Below are positions 1 to 8,518 of a DNA stretch of 64,000 bases, one piece after another. The position numbers and the translations under genes were made by a program. Numbering within the stretch: position 1 is the first letter of the stretch; the number at the start of each line of letters is the position of its first letter. The stretch covers positions 62,001 to 126,000 of the forward strand of contig QCWI01000012.1 in NCBI GenBank assembly GCA_003149635.1. Reading direction: 5' to 3'. Below the pieces are notes generated by a model, which worked only from the letters and a program-made list of their open reading frames with translations, made no database searches and had not been told where the DNA came from. Source of the DNA: Fluviicola sp. XM-24bin1 (GTDB lineage: Bacteria; Bacteroidota; Bacteroidia; Flavobacteriales_D; Crocinitomicaceae).

Positions 1-1095
1 ATCCACTCCGTCATCATCTTGATACGGGCCTTCGAAGAAATCGACTCCAACCGCAGGTGGATTGTCTCCGTAGCCCAACCATCCAGCGTTGTCACCATCG
101 AAGTTATCACCGTTGTAGTAATACGCCAATCCGCGATTCACGTCACATCCAACGTAATCATCTTGAGGATCTCCAAGGGCTCCATCGGTGAAACATCCAA
201 AGTACGTATCCTGCAAAGTTTGTGTACTACGGTTGATTAATTCATAATTGTAGAAGGTCATGTTGTTCACCTCATCGTTGCTGGCGAATGCAAAGGCTTG
301 CGCTCGAATCTCCATTCCGATGGGTTCTGCACCCGTTTCTGTATGGATGTTCCCCTTATCGTTCATGACCCACCAGAAATTCAAATCCCCGTACAAGGAT
401 ACACTTCTATCTACGCTACATTCTTTCGTTTTATTGATATCGTGCCAAGGATAATCTCCATCTTCCCATCGGTATTGACCATCGTCATTACGATCGTAGA
501 ACGGCGCCAAGTAATACCCTTGACCTTGGGTAATATCCCCGTGTGCTGGCCATTCACGTATAATTAATGGCACTTCGTAATTCGGAAAAAGTTGTTGTTG
601 CGTGTTGGTTCCGTTAATGGCATCTTGCTCTCCGGCTGTGAACCATGCATCGAACTCTCGAATTTCATCCTGAACGGTGATAAAATGTCTGTCGTAAGCC
701 AAACAATTGTCGTTATTCGTTTCCGCTGAACCTTGCGTAAGTGGGCCTGTCCAGTAATCAGCACCTTGTCGGTAACGCAACGCCGCGAGCTTCAATTGAC
801 CGTTAACATCCGTTCCTCCTAACCACAACGCGGAGGTAAACAAGGCCATTACTCCCGAATTTTTGGGCACTTCGTACAAAGCAAGATTTTGCCCGGGAAC
901 CTGCCATAAGTTCCCCGCAGTGTGGATCATTGCACGAACATTATTCAATTCCATGAACGATGTCGTACTTGGGGGTTTACAGTTTGCAGCCTTTGTTATT
1001 GGGGTAATTGGAGCGGGTTTTTCAGGCCCGTTATAGGGTTGTGCCCAGGCAGAAGCGGCAATAAAAGTTGTGATGAAAATCAGTAAGCCTTTCAT
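1..1095 (-). CDS. Secreted protein, 3' part cut by window edge
   Basis: This reading frame opens at an ATG (1095-1093) and stays open for 365 codons to the window edge, so the C-terminus is missing. The first 19 residues form a clear signal peptide ending in SAWAQ. The rest is rich in Trp, Tyr, Gly and Asn, with phrases such as FTSALWLGGTDVNGQLK and acidic Asp clusters near the cut (PYQDDDGVD). I recognise this style from large Bacteroidota proteins exported by the T9SS, where a C-terminal sorting domain would be expected, but that part lies outside the window. No catalytic motif is seen, so I assign no function. It is transcribed away from the M28 peptidase gene's 3' end with an 88-base gap. 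Confidence 0.8.
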   Translation of the reverse strand, partial: MKGLLIFITTFIAASAWAQPYNGPEKPAPITPITKAANCKPPSTTSFMELNNVRAMIHTAGNLWQVPGQNLALYEVPKNSGVMALFTSALWLGGTDVNGQLKLAALRYRQGADYWTGPLTQGSAETNNDNCLAYDRHFITVQDEIREFDAWFTAGEQDAINGTNTQQQLFPNYEVPLIIREWPAHGDITQGQGYYLAPFYDRNDDGQYRWEDGDYPWHDINKTKECSVDRSVSLYGDLNFWWVMNDKGNIHTETGAEPIGMEIRAQAFAFASNDEVNNMTFYNYELINRSTQTLQDTYFGCFTDGALGDPQDDYVGCDVNRGLAYYYNGDNFDGDNAGWLGYGDNPPAVGVDFFEGPYQDDDGVD

Positions 1096-1183
1096 AAGTA
1101 GTGCGTTGCTTGTTCGAATTTACAGAAATTTCGTGAGCCGGAAAACCCGTAATTGCACACCAATACAGGAATTCTATACATTT

Positions 1184-2458
1184 CTATTCCAGTCGATCGA
1201 CAAAAGTCACGAGTAATTTTGTGATGTCCTCGTATTCTGAAAATGTCAGGTTTTCGTACGTGTCATCCACGTCGTGGTAGTTCTTGTTTGTACCCATCGT
1301 GTAGATGAAAAACGAAGGAACTCCTTGTTCCGTAAACCAGTAATGATCCGAATTTTGCGTTGGCCCGCGGCTTTTGACTTTGGCTAACAAGTCCAATTCG
1401 CGGTTGATATCATTCATCAATTCGTATTCCTCTGGGAAAAGAGTCGCATTGACGGCAGTAATTCCTTCCTCTCCGGATCCCATGATATCTAAATTGAGCA
1501 AGAATCGAATGCTTTTGAGCTTAATCGGTGTGTTTTCAACGAAGTATTTCGAACCAAGCAATCCTGCTTCTTCTCCGGCAAATGCAATGAACAATATATT
1601 GTAATCGCTTGGATTCTCCTTGAAATATTTGGCCATTGTCAGTAACATGGCCGTACCACTAGCATTGTCATTTCCGCCTGGGAAATAAGCGTCTGATCCC
1701 ATGCGCCCAAGATGATCGTAATGCGCTGTGAATACAATCGTTTCCTTGCTTTTCTTTTCAGCCGGGATATACGCCATCACATTTTGCGATTCGTAGTTCT
1801 TGACCAATTCGGCGTTAATGTCAATGGTGTACTCTGCCTCTTCTTCACGAACATTTGATTCTTGTACTTGAATGCACACGTTATTCAATTGTCCGCGTCC
1901 AACAGACCACGTAAATTTCGTGTTGACCAATTCAATTACAGGAACATATTCAGCCAGAGCCTCACCAATTCCTCTCAAGTTCTTCAGTGAATCCTTATGA
2001 AAAGAAGAATAATGAATGGCGATTGCATTTCTTTTCGACTTCCCTCCCCTGATTTCTTTGATTGCATTCTCAAGAGCTCCTTCTTGATAGAAATTATCAC
2101 TGTCCAAAAGAATGGGAATCAACTTACCTTTGAAGGAAGGCGAAGATGGACTTGCTACGAATTCGATTCCGGGTAGTAACTCAACTCCATCCACCGCAAC
2201 TTTCACGGTATTTGGGAAAGTATTTACCTGATCGATGGTAAAATGTTGTAGGTATTCATCTTTGTAAGGCTCACATCCCAACTTCTTAAACTCTCGTACC
2301 AAATACGCGGCAGCAATGGAATCTCCTTTATTGACATACCCGCGACCGTGCAATTCAGGTGAACACAAGGTTTCTGTAATTCGGCGAATTTCTTCGATTT
2401 GAGCATTGGCTGAAAAACCAATAAAGATGGCGATAGAAAGCCCTACAACTTTAAGCAT
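1184..2458 (-). CDS. M28 family zinc peptidase, secreted
   Basis: A 424-residue exported metallopeptidase of the M28 (aminopeptidase Y/S) family. A signal peptide (residues 1-19, ending SANAQ) precedes an N-terminal region that may hold a protease-associated-like insert. The catalytic half has the family signatures in order: TAHYDHLG (first zinc His), GGNDNASG (bridging Asp), FAGEEAGLLGS (catalytic Glu and zinc Glu), NLDIMGS (zinc Asp) and NYHDVDDT (last zinc His). It should trim peptides or act as a carboxy/aminopeptidase in the periplasm or outside the cell; the exact substrate cannot be read. Its start overlaps the end of the upstream acidic-protein gene by 8 bases, so the two are probably co-transcribed. 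Confidence 0.9.
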   Translation of the reverse strand: MLKVVGLSIAIFIGFSANAQIEEIRRITETLCSPELHGRGYVNKGDSIAAAYLVREFKKLGCEPYKDEYLQHFTIDQVNTFPNTVKVAVDGVELLPGIEFVASPSSPSFKGKLIPILLDSDNFYQEGALENAIKEIRGGKSKRNAIAIHYSSFHKDSLKNLRGIGEALAEYVPVIELVNTKFTWSVGRGQLNNVCIQVQESNVREEEAEYTIDINAELVKNYESQNVMAYIPAEKKSKETIVFTAHYDHLGRMGSDAYFPGGNDNASGTAMLLTMAKYFKENPSDYNILFIAFAGEEAGLLGSKYFVENTPIKLKSIRFLLNLDIMGSGEEGITAVNATLFPEEYELMNDINRELDLLAKVKSRGPTQNSDHYWFTEQGVPSFFIYTMGTNKNYHDVDDTYENLTFSEYEDITKLLVTFVDRLE

Positions 2459-3332
2459 AACGACGATTCAAATAATTCATAAACTCTGCAACAACCTCCT
2501 CCTCAGGATCCCACTCGTATTCCTCTGCATATCCGGCTGCTTTCGCTTTAGCCGAATCCAAATCCGATTGAGCGTCCAAGGCCTTAATAGCATCCGAAAA
2601 TTTTTCGCTGGAACCATCAAATAAGTCATTGATAAATCGAAGGCGTTCGTTCAATCCGAAAGCTCCAATCAATGAATCAAGTGGCCCGGCAGAAAAACGT
2701 CCGGCCACGGAATTGTCCTGTTGCGCAAAACGATCCAAGAAAGAGTTTCCTGTGCTTGCTGCAGGAACTGGTGGTGGCACAGATGCCGGTTCTTCATCTT
2801 CTTCCACTTCAGGTTCCGCTTCCACTTCCGGGGTTTCAACTGTCGCTTCAACGGTTTCCACCACTGGCTCAGGTGCTTGCGTAGGTTCTGGAACAGGCTC
2901 GGGTTCAACAACCGGTTCAGGAGTTTCTGCGATTGGTTCTGGTTCCGGCTCGGATGTCTCCTCTTCCTCCGTAGGAGTTTCCTCTTGGTCGAAAATGGCG
3001 AAATCGAACGCTGGTTCTTCCTCTGGTTCTGGATCGCTTTCCGCTTCTGTTTCCTGACTACCGTCAGACACGGCGAGAGCCTCAGCAGGCGCATCGGATG
3101 TTGTCTCCTCCTCGGATTCAACATCCTCAGCCGGTACTTCCTCCGTATCCGTTGTTTCCTCCTTACCCAAAACAGAAGATTCGAACGCCTTGTAACGAAG
3201 AATAATGCTTCTTTCGTGAAGCGTACGTGTAACTGCTTCGAGTTCGTTTAATTCGTCCAGACTTAACTCTCCGTTTTCCAAAGAGTTTACCAATCCATTT
3301 AGTTTGTCTAAAAGTTCTTTATATCCTTCCAT
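2451..3332 (-). CDS. Acidic Pro/Glu-rich protein with XseB-like N-terminus
   Basis: A 293-residue protein of three parts. Residues 1-50 (LLDKLNGLVNSLENGELSL and following) resemble the helical segment of the exonuclease VII small subunit XseB. Residues about 60-185 are a low-complexity linker made of Glu, Pro, Val and Thr. Residues about 190-293 form a conserved-looking domain beginning SFLDRFAQQ and ending EFMNYLNRRYA. It has no signal peptide or membrane segment, so it should be cytoplasmic. The function is unknown to me. The last 8 bases overlap the M28 peptidase gene. The XseB resemblance could be convergent, since both are short amphipathic helices. Confidence 0.75.
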   Translation of the reverse strand: MEGYKELLDKLNGLVNSLENGELSLDELNELEAVTRTLHERSIILRYKAFESSVLGKEETTDTEEVPAEDVESEEETTSDAPAEALAVSDGSQETEAESDPEPEEEPAFDFAIFDQEETPTEEEETSEPEPEPIAETPEPVVEPEPVPEPTQAPEPVVETVEATVETPEVEAEPEVEEDEEPASVPPPVPAASTGNSFLDRFAQQDNSVAGRFSAGPLDSLIGAFGLNERLRFINDLFDGSSEKFSDAIKALDAQSDLDSAKAKAAGYAEEYEWDPEEEVVAEFMNYLNRRYA

Positions 3333-3514
3333 TGTTCCGTTTGCTGATACTAACTTATCAACATTTTTGCCAAGTTGCTAACCAAGTTTTCAAACGAGTC
3401 AAGAAAATGCCGACATTGATGATCCAAATTTAAAACATGATCGAAGCGGAGACTGCTACAATCCTGTCTTTTTCTCTTCGATGATTTGTTGATAACCTCA
3501 AAGCGAACGACACC

Positions 3515-4090
3515 ATGTTTTTGGAACATTTTCCAGAAGAAGGAAGCAAACACGGATGGATTGAAGTCATCTGCGGCTCTATGTTCTCCGGTAAAACGGA
3601 AGAACTGATCCGTAGATTGAAGCGCGCCGAATTTGCTAATCAGAAAATTTTACTGGTAAAACCCACCATCGACGATCGCTATCATGAGAAGAAAGTGGTA
3701 AGCCACCAAGGCCGAAGTTTCAAAGCCATTTGCGTGGATAGTTCAGCGGAAATTGTCGATCTCTGGAAGAAAGAAAAAGTGGTTGCAATCGATGAAGCAC
3801 AGTTTTTTGATGAAGGTGTGATTGAGGTAGCAAACAAACTTGCTGGCAAGGGAGTACGCGTTATCTGCGCCGGTTTGGACATGGATTTCAAAGGAACGCC
3901 CTTTGGTCCGATGCCTCAACTGATGGCAGTTGCCGAATATGTAACCAAAGTACATGCGATTTGCGTATCTTGTGGAGCTCCAGCGCAATTCTCGCATCGT
4001 ACGGTTGCCGACAAAGAACAAGTACTTGTTGGTGCTAAAGAAGAATACAAACCGCTTTGCAGAATGTGCTACAACAAAATAGCGCACTAA
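3515..4090 (+). CDS. tdk: Thymidine kinase
   Basis: A 191-residue type II thymidine kinase that phosphorylates thymidine (and deoxyuridine) with ATP in the nucleotide salvage pathway. The P-loop is GSMFSGKTEEL near residue 30, the DEAQFF motif (Walker B and catalytic Glu) follows at about 90, the lasso region is GLDMDFKGTPFGPMPQL, and the zinc site is formed by CVSCG and CRMCY close to the C-terminus. Length and motif order match the family. The ATG at 3515 leaves a short leader before the P-loop, as is usual. The next gene begins one base after the stop, which points to a tdk-murF/alr operon. Confidence 0.96.
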   Translation: MFLEHFPEEGSKHGWIEVICGSMFSGKTEELIRRLKRAEFANQKILLVKPTIDDRYHEKKVVSHQGRSFKAICVDSSAEIVDLWKKEKVVAIDEAQFFDEGVIEVANKLAGKGVRVICAGLDMDFKGTPFGPMPQLMAVAEYVTKVHAICVSCGAPAQFSHRTVADKEQVLVGAKEEYKPLCRMCYNKIAH

Positions 4091-4091
4091 A

Positions 4092-6368
4092 GTGAAACTG
4101 ACTTTTTCATATCAGGAACTTTCTAAACAACTTGATGTAACACTTCCTAACTCGAATCGGGTAATCCGATCTGTGGCTTTCGATACACGTCGAATTGTTG
4201 GTGGTGAAGATGTGTTGTTTTTTGCACTGAAAGGCGAGTTTCGAGATGGACACGAATTCATCCAAGCAGCGTATGAAAAAGGCGTTCGAACGTTCGTTGT
4301 TTCACAAAAAATGGATGCTTCTGCATTTGAAGACGCAACGTTTATACTTGTAGACGATACGCTCAAAGCGCTACAATCATTAGCAAAATCGCACCGAAAG
4401 AAATTTGATATCCCTGTGGTTGGAATCACTGGAAGCGCAGGAAAGACCATTGTGAAAGAATGGCTCGGACAATTGTTGGAGCAGCAATATCGGGTGGTAA
4501 GAAGTCCAAAAAGTTATAATTCTCAATTGGGCGTTGCGCTTTCGCTTTTGGAGATTCATGAGGATTGCGATTTAGCCTTGATTGAAGCTGGAATTTCCGG
4601 CCCGGGCGATATGGAAACGCTTGCAGACATGATCCAACCGACGCACGGAATATTTACTTCTTTAGGGTCAGCACACAAGCAAAATTTCGAATCGAAAGAT
4701 GCGCACATGGCCGAGAAGTTGCGTTTGTTCGATACCTGCGAAAAGGTATTTGTACATCATTCCATTCCTGTGGATACCAACGATCCAAAAATGAAAGTTG
4801 TTCACGAGAAATCGTATGCTTCACTTCTGGAATTGTTGCCGTTTGAAGACGAAATCAGTCGACACAATGCGGCAATGGCTATTGTTGCCAGTCGTCATTT
4901 TGAGCTAGACGATGCTGTGATTGAACGCGTCTTACCGAAATTGGATCGTATTGCCCTACGACTGGAAACCTTCGATGGCATCAACAATTGTTTGATCATT
5001 AACGATACGTATAACTTGGATCTTGATGCACTTCGATCTTCTTTGGAATACCAATTGTCGGTAGCTCAGGGCAGGAATCGTGCAGTTATTATCGGTACGA
5101 AAGATGATCAGGAGGAAATCAAACGTGTACTACAAGATTTTGAACCAATAGAATATCATTTCGTTTCCAGCGTCGATGACGAATTGCCTGAGTTTTCGAA
5201 TTCTGTCATCCTCATCAAAGGACGCCGGGAAATGCGCCTCGAACAATTGGCCTTGCGACTTCGTGAGCGCAAGCATCAAACGTATGTCGAAGTGAATCTG
5301 TCGGCCATTCGAAACAACCTAGCATATTGTAAATCCAAGTTGGATAAAGACACCAAAGTTCTGGCAATGGTCAAGGCCTCATCTTATGGATCTGGAATTG
5401 ACGAAATGGGTGTGTATCTTGAACGAATCGGGGTGAATTATCTCGGAGTAGCATATGCAGATGAAGGTGTTCAATTGCGAAAAGCCGGTGTTCAATTGCC
5501 GGTCTTGGTAATGAATACGGAAGAAGGTGCTTTTGAAGATTGCATTGCGTACGATTTAGAACCATGTATCTATTCGACAGAACAACTCAATGCGTTCATC
5601 CTTCAGCTGATTTACGTTGGAAAAACTTACTACCCTGTTCACATCACTTTGGAAACGGGCATGAATCGCTTGGGCTTCGAAACAGAATCCATTCCGGAAT
5701 TGCTTCGCATGTTGCAAACACAGCCAGAAGTCCGAGTGAAATCGATCTATTCGCACTTGGCCACGGCTGATGAAATTGGATCCGAATTCGTGAAAGAACA
5801 AGTGCAAAAATTCGAGCGTAACAGTGAAGAAATCCTGAAACATTTGCCGTACGACGTTGACCGACATATTGCAAATTCCGAAGGCGTTTTGCATTATCCG
5901 CAATATCAATTTGATATGGTGCGCATCGGGATTGCCATGTATGGATATGCCACTGAAAAAGAAGATCGCGAGCACTTGCAAGAAGCCATTCGTTGGTTCA
6001 GCGCCATTTCTCAGATCCGATCCGTCGAAGCGGGGAAATCCATCGGATATGGACGTGCTGGCGTTGCTGAAAAATCAACTCGAATCGCTGTAATCCCATT
6101 AGGTTATGGGGATGGATTCCGACGCTCATTAAGCGGAGGTAAAGGCCAAGTAATCATTCATGGACAGCCTTGTCCGGTCATTGGAAATGTCTGCATGGAC
6201 ATGACCATGATCGATATTGGTGATTTGCCAGCCGAAGTTGGTGATCCCGTGGAAATTATCGGAGATTCTCTCTCTTTAATGACGCTTGCAGAACAAATGG
6301 ACACTATTCCATACGAAGTGCTTACGGGAATTTCACGACGCGTTCAGCGTTTGTATGTGGAGGATTGA
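4092..6368 (+). CDS. murF-alr: Bifunctional MurF ligase / alanine racemase
   Basis: A 758-residue fusion of two peptidoglycan precursor enzymes. Residues 1 to about 395 are UDP-N-acetylmuramoyl-tripeptide:D-alanyl-D-alanine ligase: the ATP loop GITGSAGKT, then SYNSQLGVALSLLEI and EAGISGPGDMETLADMI. Residues about 398-758 are alanine racemase: the PLP lysine is K428 in AMVKASSYGSG (ADAYGHG-like in others), followed by TGMNRLGF, GYGDGF and NVCMDMTMIDIG. One chain therefore makes D-Ala and uses D-Ala-D-Ala in the cytoplasm. This fusion is known in Bacteroidota. Translation starts at a GTG one base after the tdk stop, so it is probably read from the tdk transcript. Confidence 0.95.
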   Translation: MKLTFSYQELSKQLDVTLPNSNRVIRSVAFDTRRIVGGEDVLFFALKGEFRDGHEFIQAAYEKGVRTFVVSQKMDASAFEDATFILVDDTLKALQSLAKSHRKKFDIPVVGITGSAGKTIVKEWLGQLLEQQYRVVRSPKSYNSQLGVALSLLEIHEDCDLALIEAGISGPGDMETLADMIQPTHGIFTSLGSAHKQNFESKDAHMAEKLRLFDTCEKVFVHHSIPVDTNDPKMKVVHEKSYASLLELLPFEDEISRHNAAMAIVASRHFELDDAVIERVLPKLDRIALRLETFDGINNCLIINDTYNLDLDALRSSLEYQLSVAQGRNRAVIIGTKDDQEEIKRVLQDFEPIEYHFVSSVDDELPEFSNSVILIKGRREMRLEQLALRLRERKHQTYVEVNLSAIRNNLAYCKSKLDKDTKVLAMVKASSYGSGIDEMGVYLERIGVNYLGVAYADEGVQLRKAGVQLPVLVMNTEEGAFEDCIAYDLEPCIYSTEQLNAFILQLIYVGKTYYPVHITLETGMNRLGFETESIPELLRMLQTQPEVRVKSIYSHLATADEIGSEFVKEQVQKFERNSEEILKHLPYDVDRHIANSEGVLHYPQYQFDMVRIGIAMYGYATEKEDREHLQEAIRWFSAISQIRSVEAGKSIGYGRAGVAEKSTRIAVIPLGYGDGFRRSLSGGKGQVIIHGQPCPVIGNVCMDMTMIDIGDLPAEVGDPVEIIGDSLSLMTLAEQMDTIPYEVLTGISRRVQRLYVED

Positions 6369-6379
6369 CGTCCATTCAC

Positions 6380-6482
6380 CGTCACCCCTGTAGTCCCCTC
6401 AAGGGGACAGGGAACTTGACCATATACTAAAATCTTCTGAATCTCTCCTCCCTTGAGGGAGGTGCCGCAGGCGGAGGGTGAT
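6380..6482. repeat. GC-rich palindromic intergenic repeat
   Basis: Between the convergent murF-alr and lipoprotein genes lie three hairpins: GTCCCC/GGGGAC at 6393-6408, CCTCCC/GGGAGG at 6447-6462, and CCGC/GCGG at 6465-6474. The outer ends are roughly inverted (caccc at 6383, gggtg at 6476). A similar block lies at 48160-48290. This is a REP-like dispersed element; a bidirectional terminator role is possible. Confidence 0.6.
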
Positions 6483-6495
6483 TAATCAGCTGAAT

Positions 6496-6972
6496 TTACC
6501 CGCCCATCTTCATTCCAGCGGTAGAAACTGTCTTGGTTTCGTCGATTTCAATCTTTTTGGAGAAGATAAATACGCCTCCTTTGGCCTTTCCTTTCAAACG
6601 AACTTCTACCTGACCTTTCGCGGCATATCCCATGAGCTTCATGAGCACGCCATCATCCAAAGTTGCTGTTAAGTCAGCATCCACTGCGGTTTCTTTGCGC
6701 TTTTTTAGCTTGACCTTTTTGTTCAATCGAACGGTTCCAATTTGGTCGCCTTCCACGTACAATTCTAAATCAGATGGTTTGATTTTAACGCTGAAACAAT
6801 TATCGTTGTATATGTTCGCCTTGACGTTCAAATCAATTTTATTTCCATCCACTTTATTGATGGAGAAGTCTTCACCACCACGCATTTCTGGTGTATTGAA
6901 GTCCAAACAACCACAAGATGAGAGGGAGATTAAGAGTGTGAGTGCGACAGTTAGGGAGAGGAATTTCTTCAT
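6496..6972 (-). CDS. LEA14/WHy-like lipoprotein
   Basis: A 158-residue lipoprotein. The signal ends in a lipobox (SLSSC, Cys about residue 20), after which a single domain of about 130 residues resembles the LEA type 2 / water-stress (WHy) fold: FSINKVDGNKIDLNVKANI, then NDNCFSVKIKPSDLELYV and a lysine-rich strand. Such domains are extracytoplasmic and of uncertain role, sometimes linked to desiccation tolerance. I chose the ATG at 6972; a longer frame begins only at a TTG. It starts two bases after the stop of the M20 dipeptidase gene, so the two form an operon. The family call is by pattern only. Confidence 0.7.
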   Translation of the reverse strand: MKKFLSLTVALTLLISLSSCGCLDFNTPEMRGGEDFSINKVDGNKIDLNVKANIYNDNCFSVKIKPSDLELYVEGDQIGTVRLNKKVKLKKRKETAVDADLTATLDDGVLMKLMGYAAKGQVEVRLKGKAKGGVFIFSKKIEIDETKTVSTAGMKMGG

Positions 6973-6974
6973 AA

Positions 6975-8366
6975 TCAATTATTAAGGAGTTCTTTAAAAT
7001 AACTGTAGAAATGAGGAATTGTTTCAATTCCCTTGTAATAATTGAACAATCCGTAGTGCTCGTTCGGCGAGTGAATGGCATCGCTATCCAATCCGAATCC
7101 CATCAAAATAGTCTTCAATCCGAGTTCTTTTTCGAACATCGCAACAATGGGAATGGAACCTCCGCTTCGTACCGGGATCGGTTTCTTTCCGAATGTTTTT
7201 TCGTAGGCCAAACTCGCTGCTTTGTACCCAATGGAATCGATTGGTGTTACGGCTGGTTCTCCGCCGTGATGCGGCGTCACCTTCACTGTTGTTCCTGCTG
7301 GAGCGATGGAAGTAAAGTGATCCATGAACAAGTTTGTGATCTCTTCTGGATCTTGATCTGGAACCAATCGCATGGAAATCTTCGCGTACGCTTTGGAAGG
7401 GATGACCGTTTTGGCACCTTCACCAATATATCCTCCCCACATTCCGTTTACGTCCAATGTTGGTCGAATTGATCCACGTTCCATGGTTGTGTATCCTTCT
7501 TCTCCATACACGTCAGCAATATCAATCGATTTGCAGTATGCTTCTTTACTGAATGGAGCGCGCGCCATTTCTGCACGTTCTTCATCCGTAAGCTCAATTA
7601 CTTTATCGTAGAATCCTGGAATTGTGATGTGATTGTTTTCATCGTGCAATGAAGCGACCATCTTCGCCAAAATATTCAACGGGTTCGCCACACATCCACC
7701 GTACAATCCAGAGTGCAAATCACGGTTGGGCCCAGTTACTTCCACCTCCACGTAGCTTAAACCGCGCAATCCAGTTGTGATGGAAGGAACATCGTTTGCC
7801 AGCATTCCGGTGTCAGAAACTAAAATAACATCGGCCTGTAATTTCTCTTTGTTGTTTTTGACGAAGGTTCCCAAATTGGCACTTCCTACCTCTTCCTCCC
7901 CTTCGATCATGAACTTCACATTACACGGCAACTCGCTCGTTTGCATCATCGCCTCGAATGCTTTCACGTGCATGTACATTTGCCCTTTGTCATCACAGGC
8001 ACCACGAGCAAAAATAGCTCCATCCGGGTGCAATTCCGTCTTCTTCACAACGGGTTCGAAAGCCGGACTGTCCCACAAATCAATTGGATCTGCAGGCTGT
8101 ACATCGTAATGTCCATAAACAAGAACCGTTGGCAAAGCAGCGTCTAAAATTTTATCTCCATAAACAATTGGATATCCGTCTGTTTCACAGATTTCCACGT
8201 TATCGGCTCCAGCTTCATTCAATCGATTTGCAATTACTTCAGCCGTTTTTCTTACATCTCCTGCATACGCCGGATCGGCGGAAATTGATGGAACCCGCAA
8301 TAGGTCTAATAATTCGTCCAAAAATCGTTGTTTGTTATCGCTGATAAAAGCCTGAGTATTTTCCAT
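6975..8366 (-). CDS. M20 family dipeptidase
   Basis: A 463-residue cytoplasmic metallopeptidase of the M20 family, closest in style to the CNDP-like dipeptidases. Motifs in order: VYGHYDVQPADPIDLW (first metal His and catalytic Asp), GACDDKGQMYMHVKAFEAM (bridging Asp), MIEGEEEVGSANL (general-base Glu and metal Glu), then the dimerisation (lid) domain with TGPNRDLHSGLYGG, and a C-terminal HSPNEHYGLFNY with the last metal His. It should hydrolyse dipeptides, contributing to amino-acid recycling. No signal peptide is seen. The LEA14-like lipoprotein gene starts right behind its stop. Confidence 0.93.
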   Translation of the reverse strand: MENTQAFISDNKQRFLDELLDLLRVPSISADPAYAGDVRKTAEVIANRLNEAGADNVEICETDGYPIVYGDKILDAALPTVLVYGHYDVQPADPIDLWDSPAFEPVVKKTELHPDGAIFARGACDDKGQMYMHVKAFEAMMQTSELPCNVKFMIEGEEEVGSANLGTFVKNNKEKLQADVILVSDTGMLANDVPSITTGLRGLSYVEVEVTGPNRDLHSGLYGGCVANPLNILAKMVASLHDENNHITIPGFYDKVIELTDEERAEMARAPFSKEAYCKSIDIADVYGEEGYTTMERGSIRPTLDVNGMWGGYIGEGAKTVIPSKAYAKISMRLVPDQDPEEITNLFMDHFTSIAPAGTTVKVTPHHGGEPAVTPIDSIGYKAASLAYEKTFGKKPIPVRSGGSIPIVAMFEKELGLKTILMGFGLDSDAIHSPNEHYGLFNYYKGIETIPHFYSYFKELLNN

Positions 8367-8518
8367 GGGAATTCAATTTTTTGCAGATCAAAAATCGCAA
8401 TTTTTCGAGGATATTCTGGGAAATGGTTGGAGAATGTTCGATTTTCGTGCTACCGAAGCGCTGAAGATTCAGTCTTGGTATTGTAACTAACAATTTAATA
8501 AACGCATAAATCTCTGCT

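Noticed and set aside
2629-3251. Long open frames opposite the acidic protein (Gly/Ser-rich and Phe/Arg-rich)
   Set aside because: They are shadows of the repetitive Glu/Pro codons on the other strand, with no independent features.
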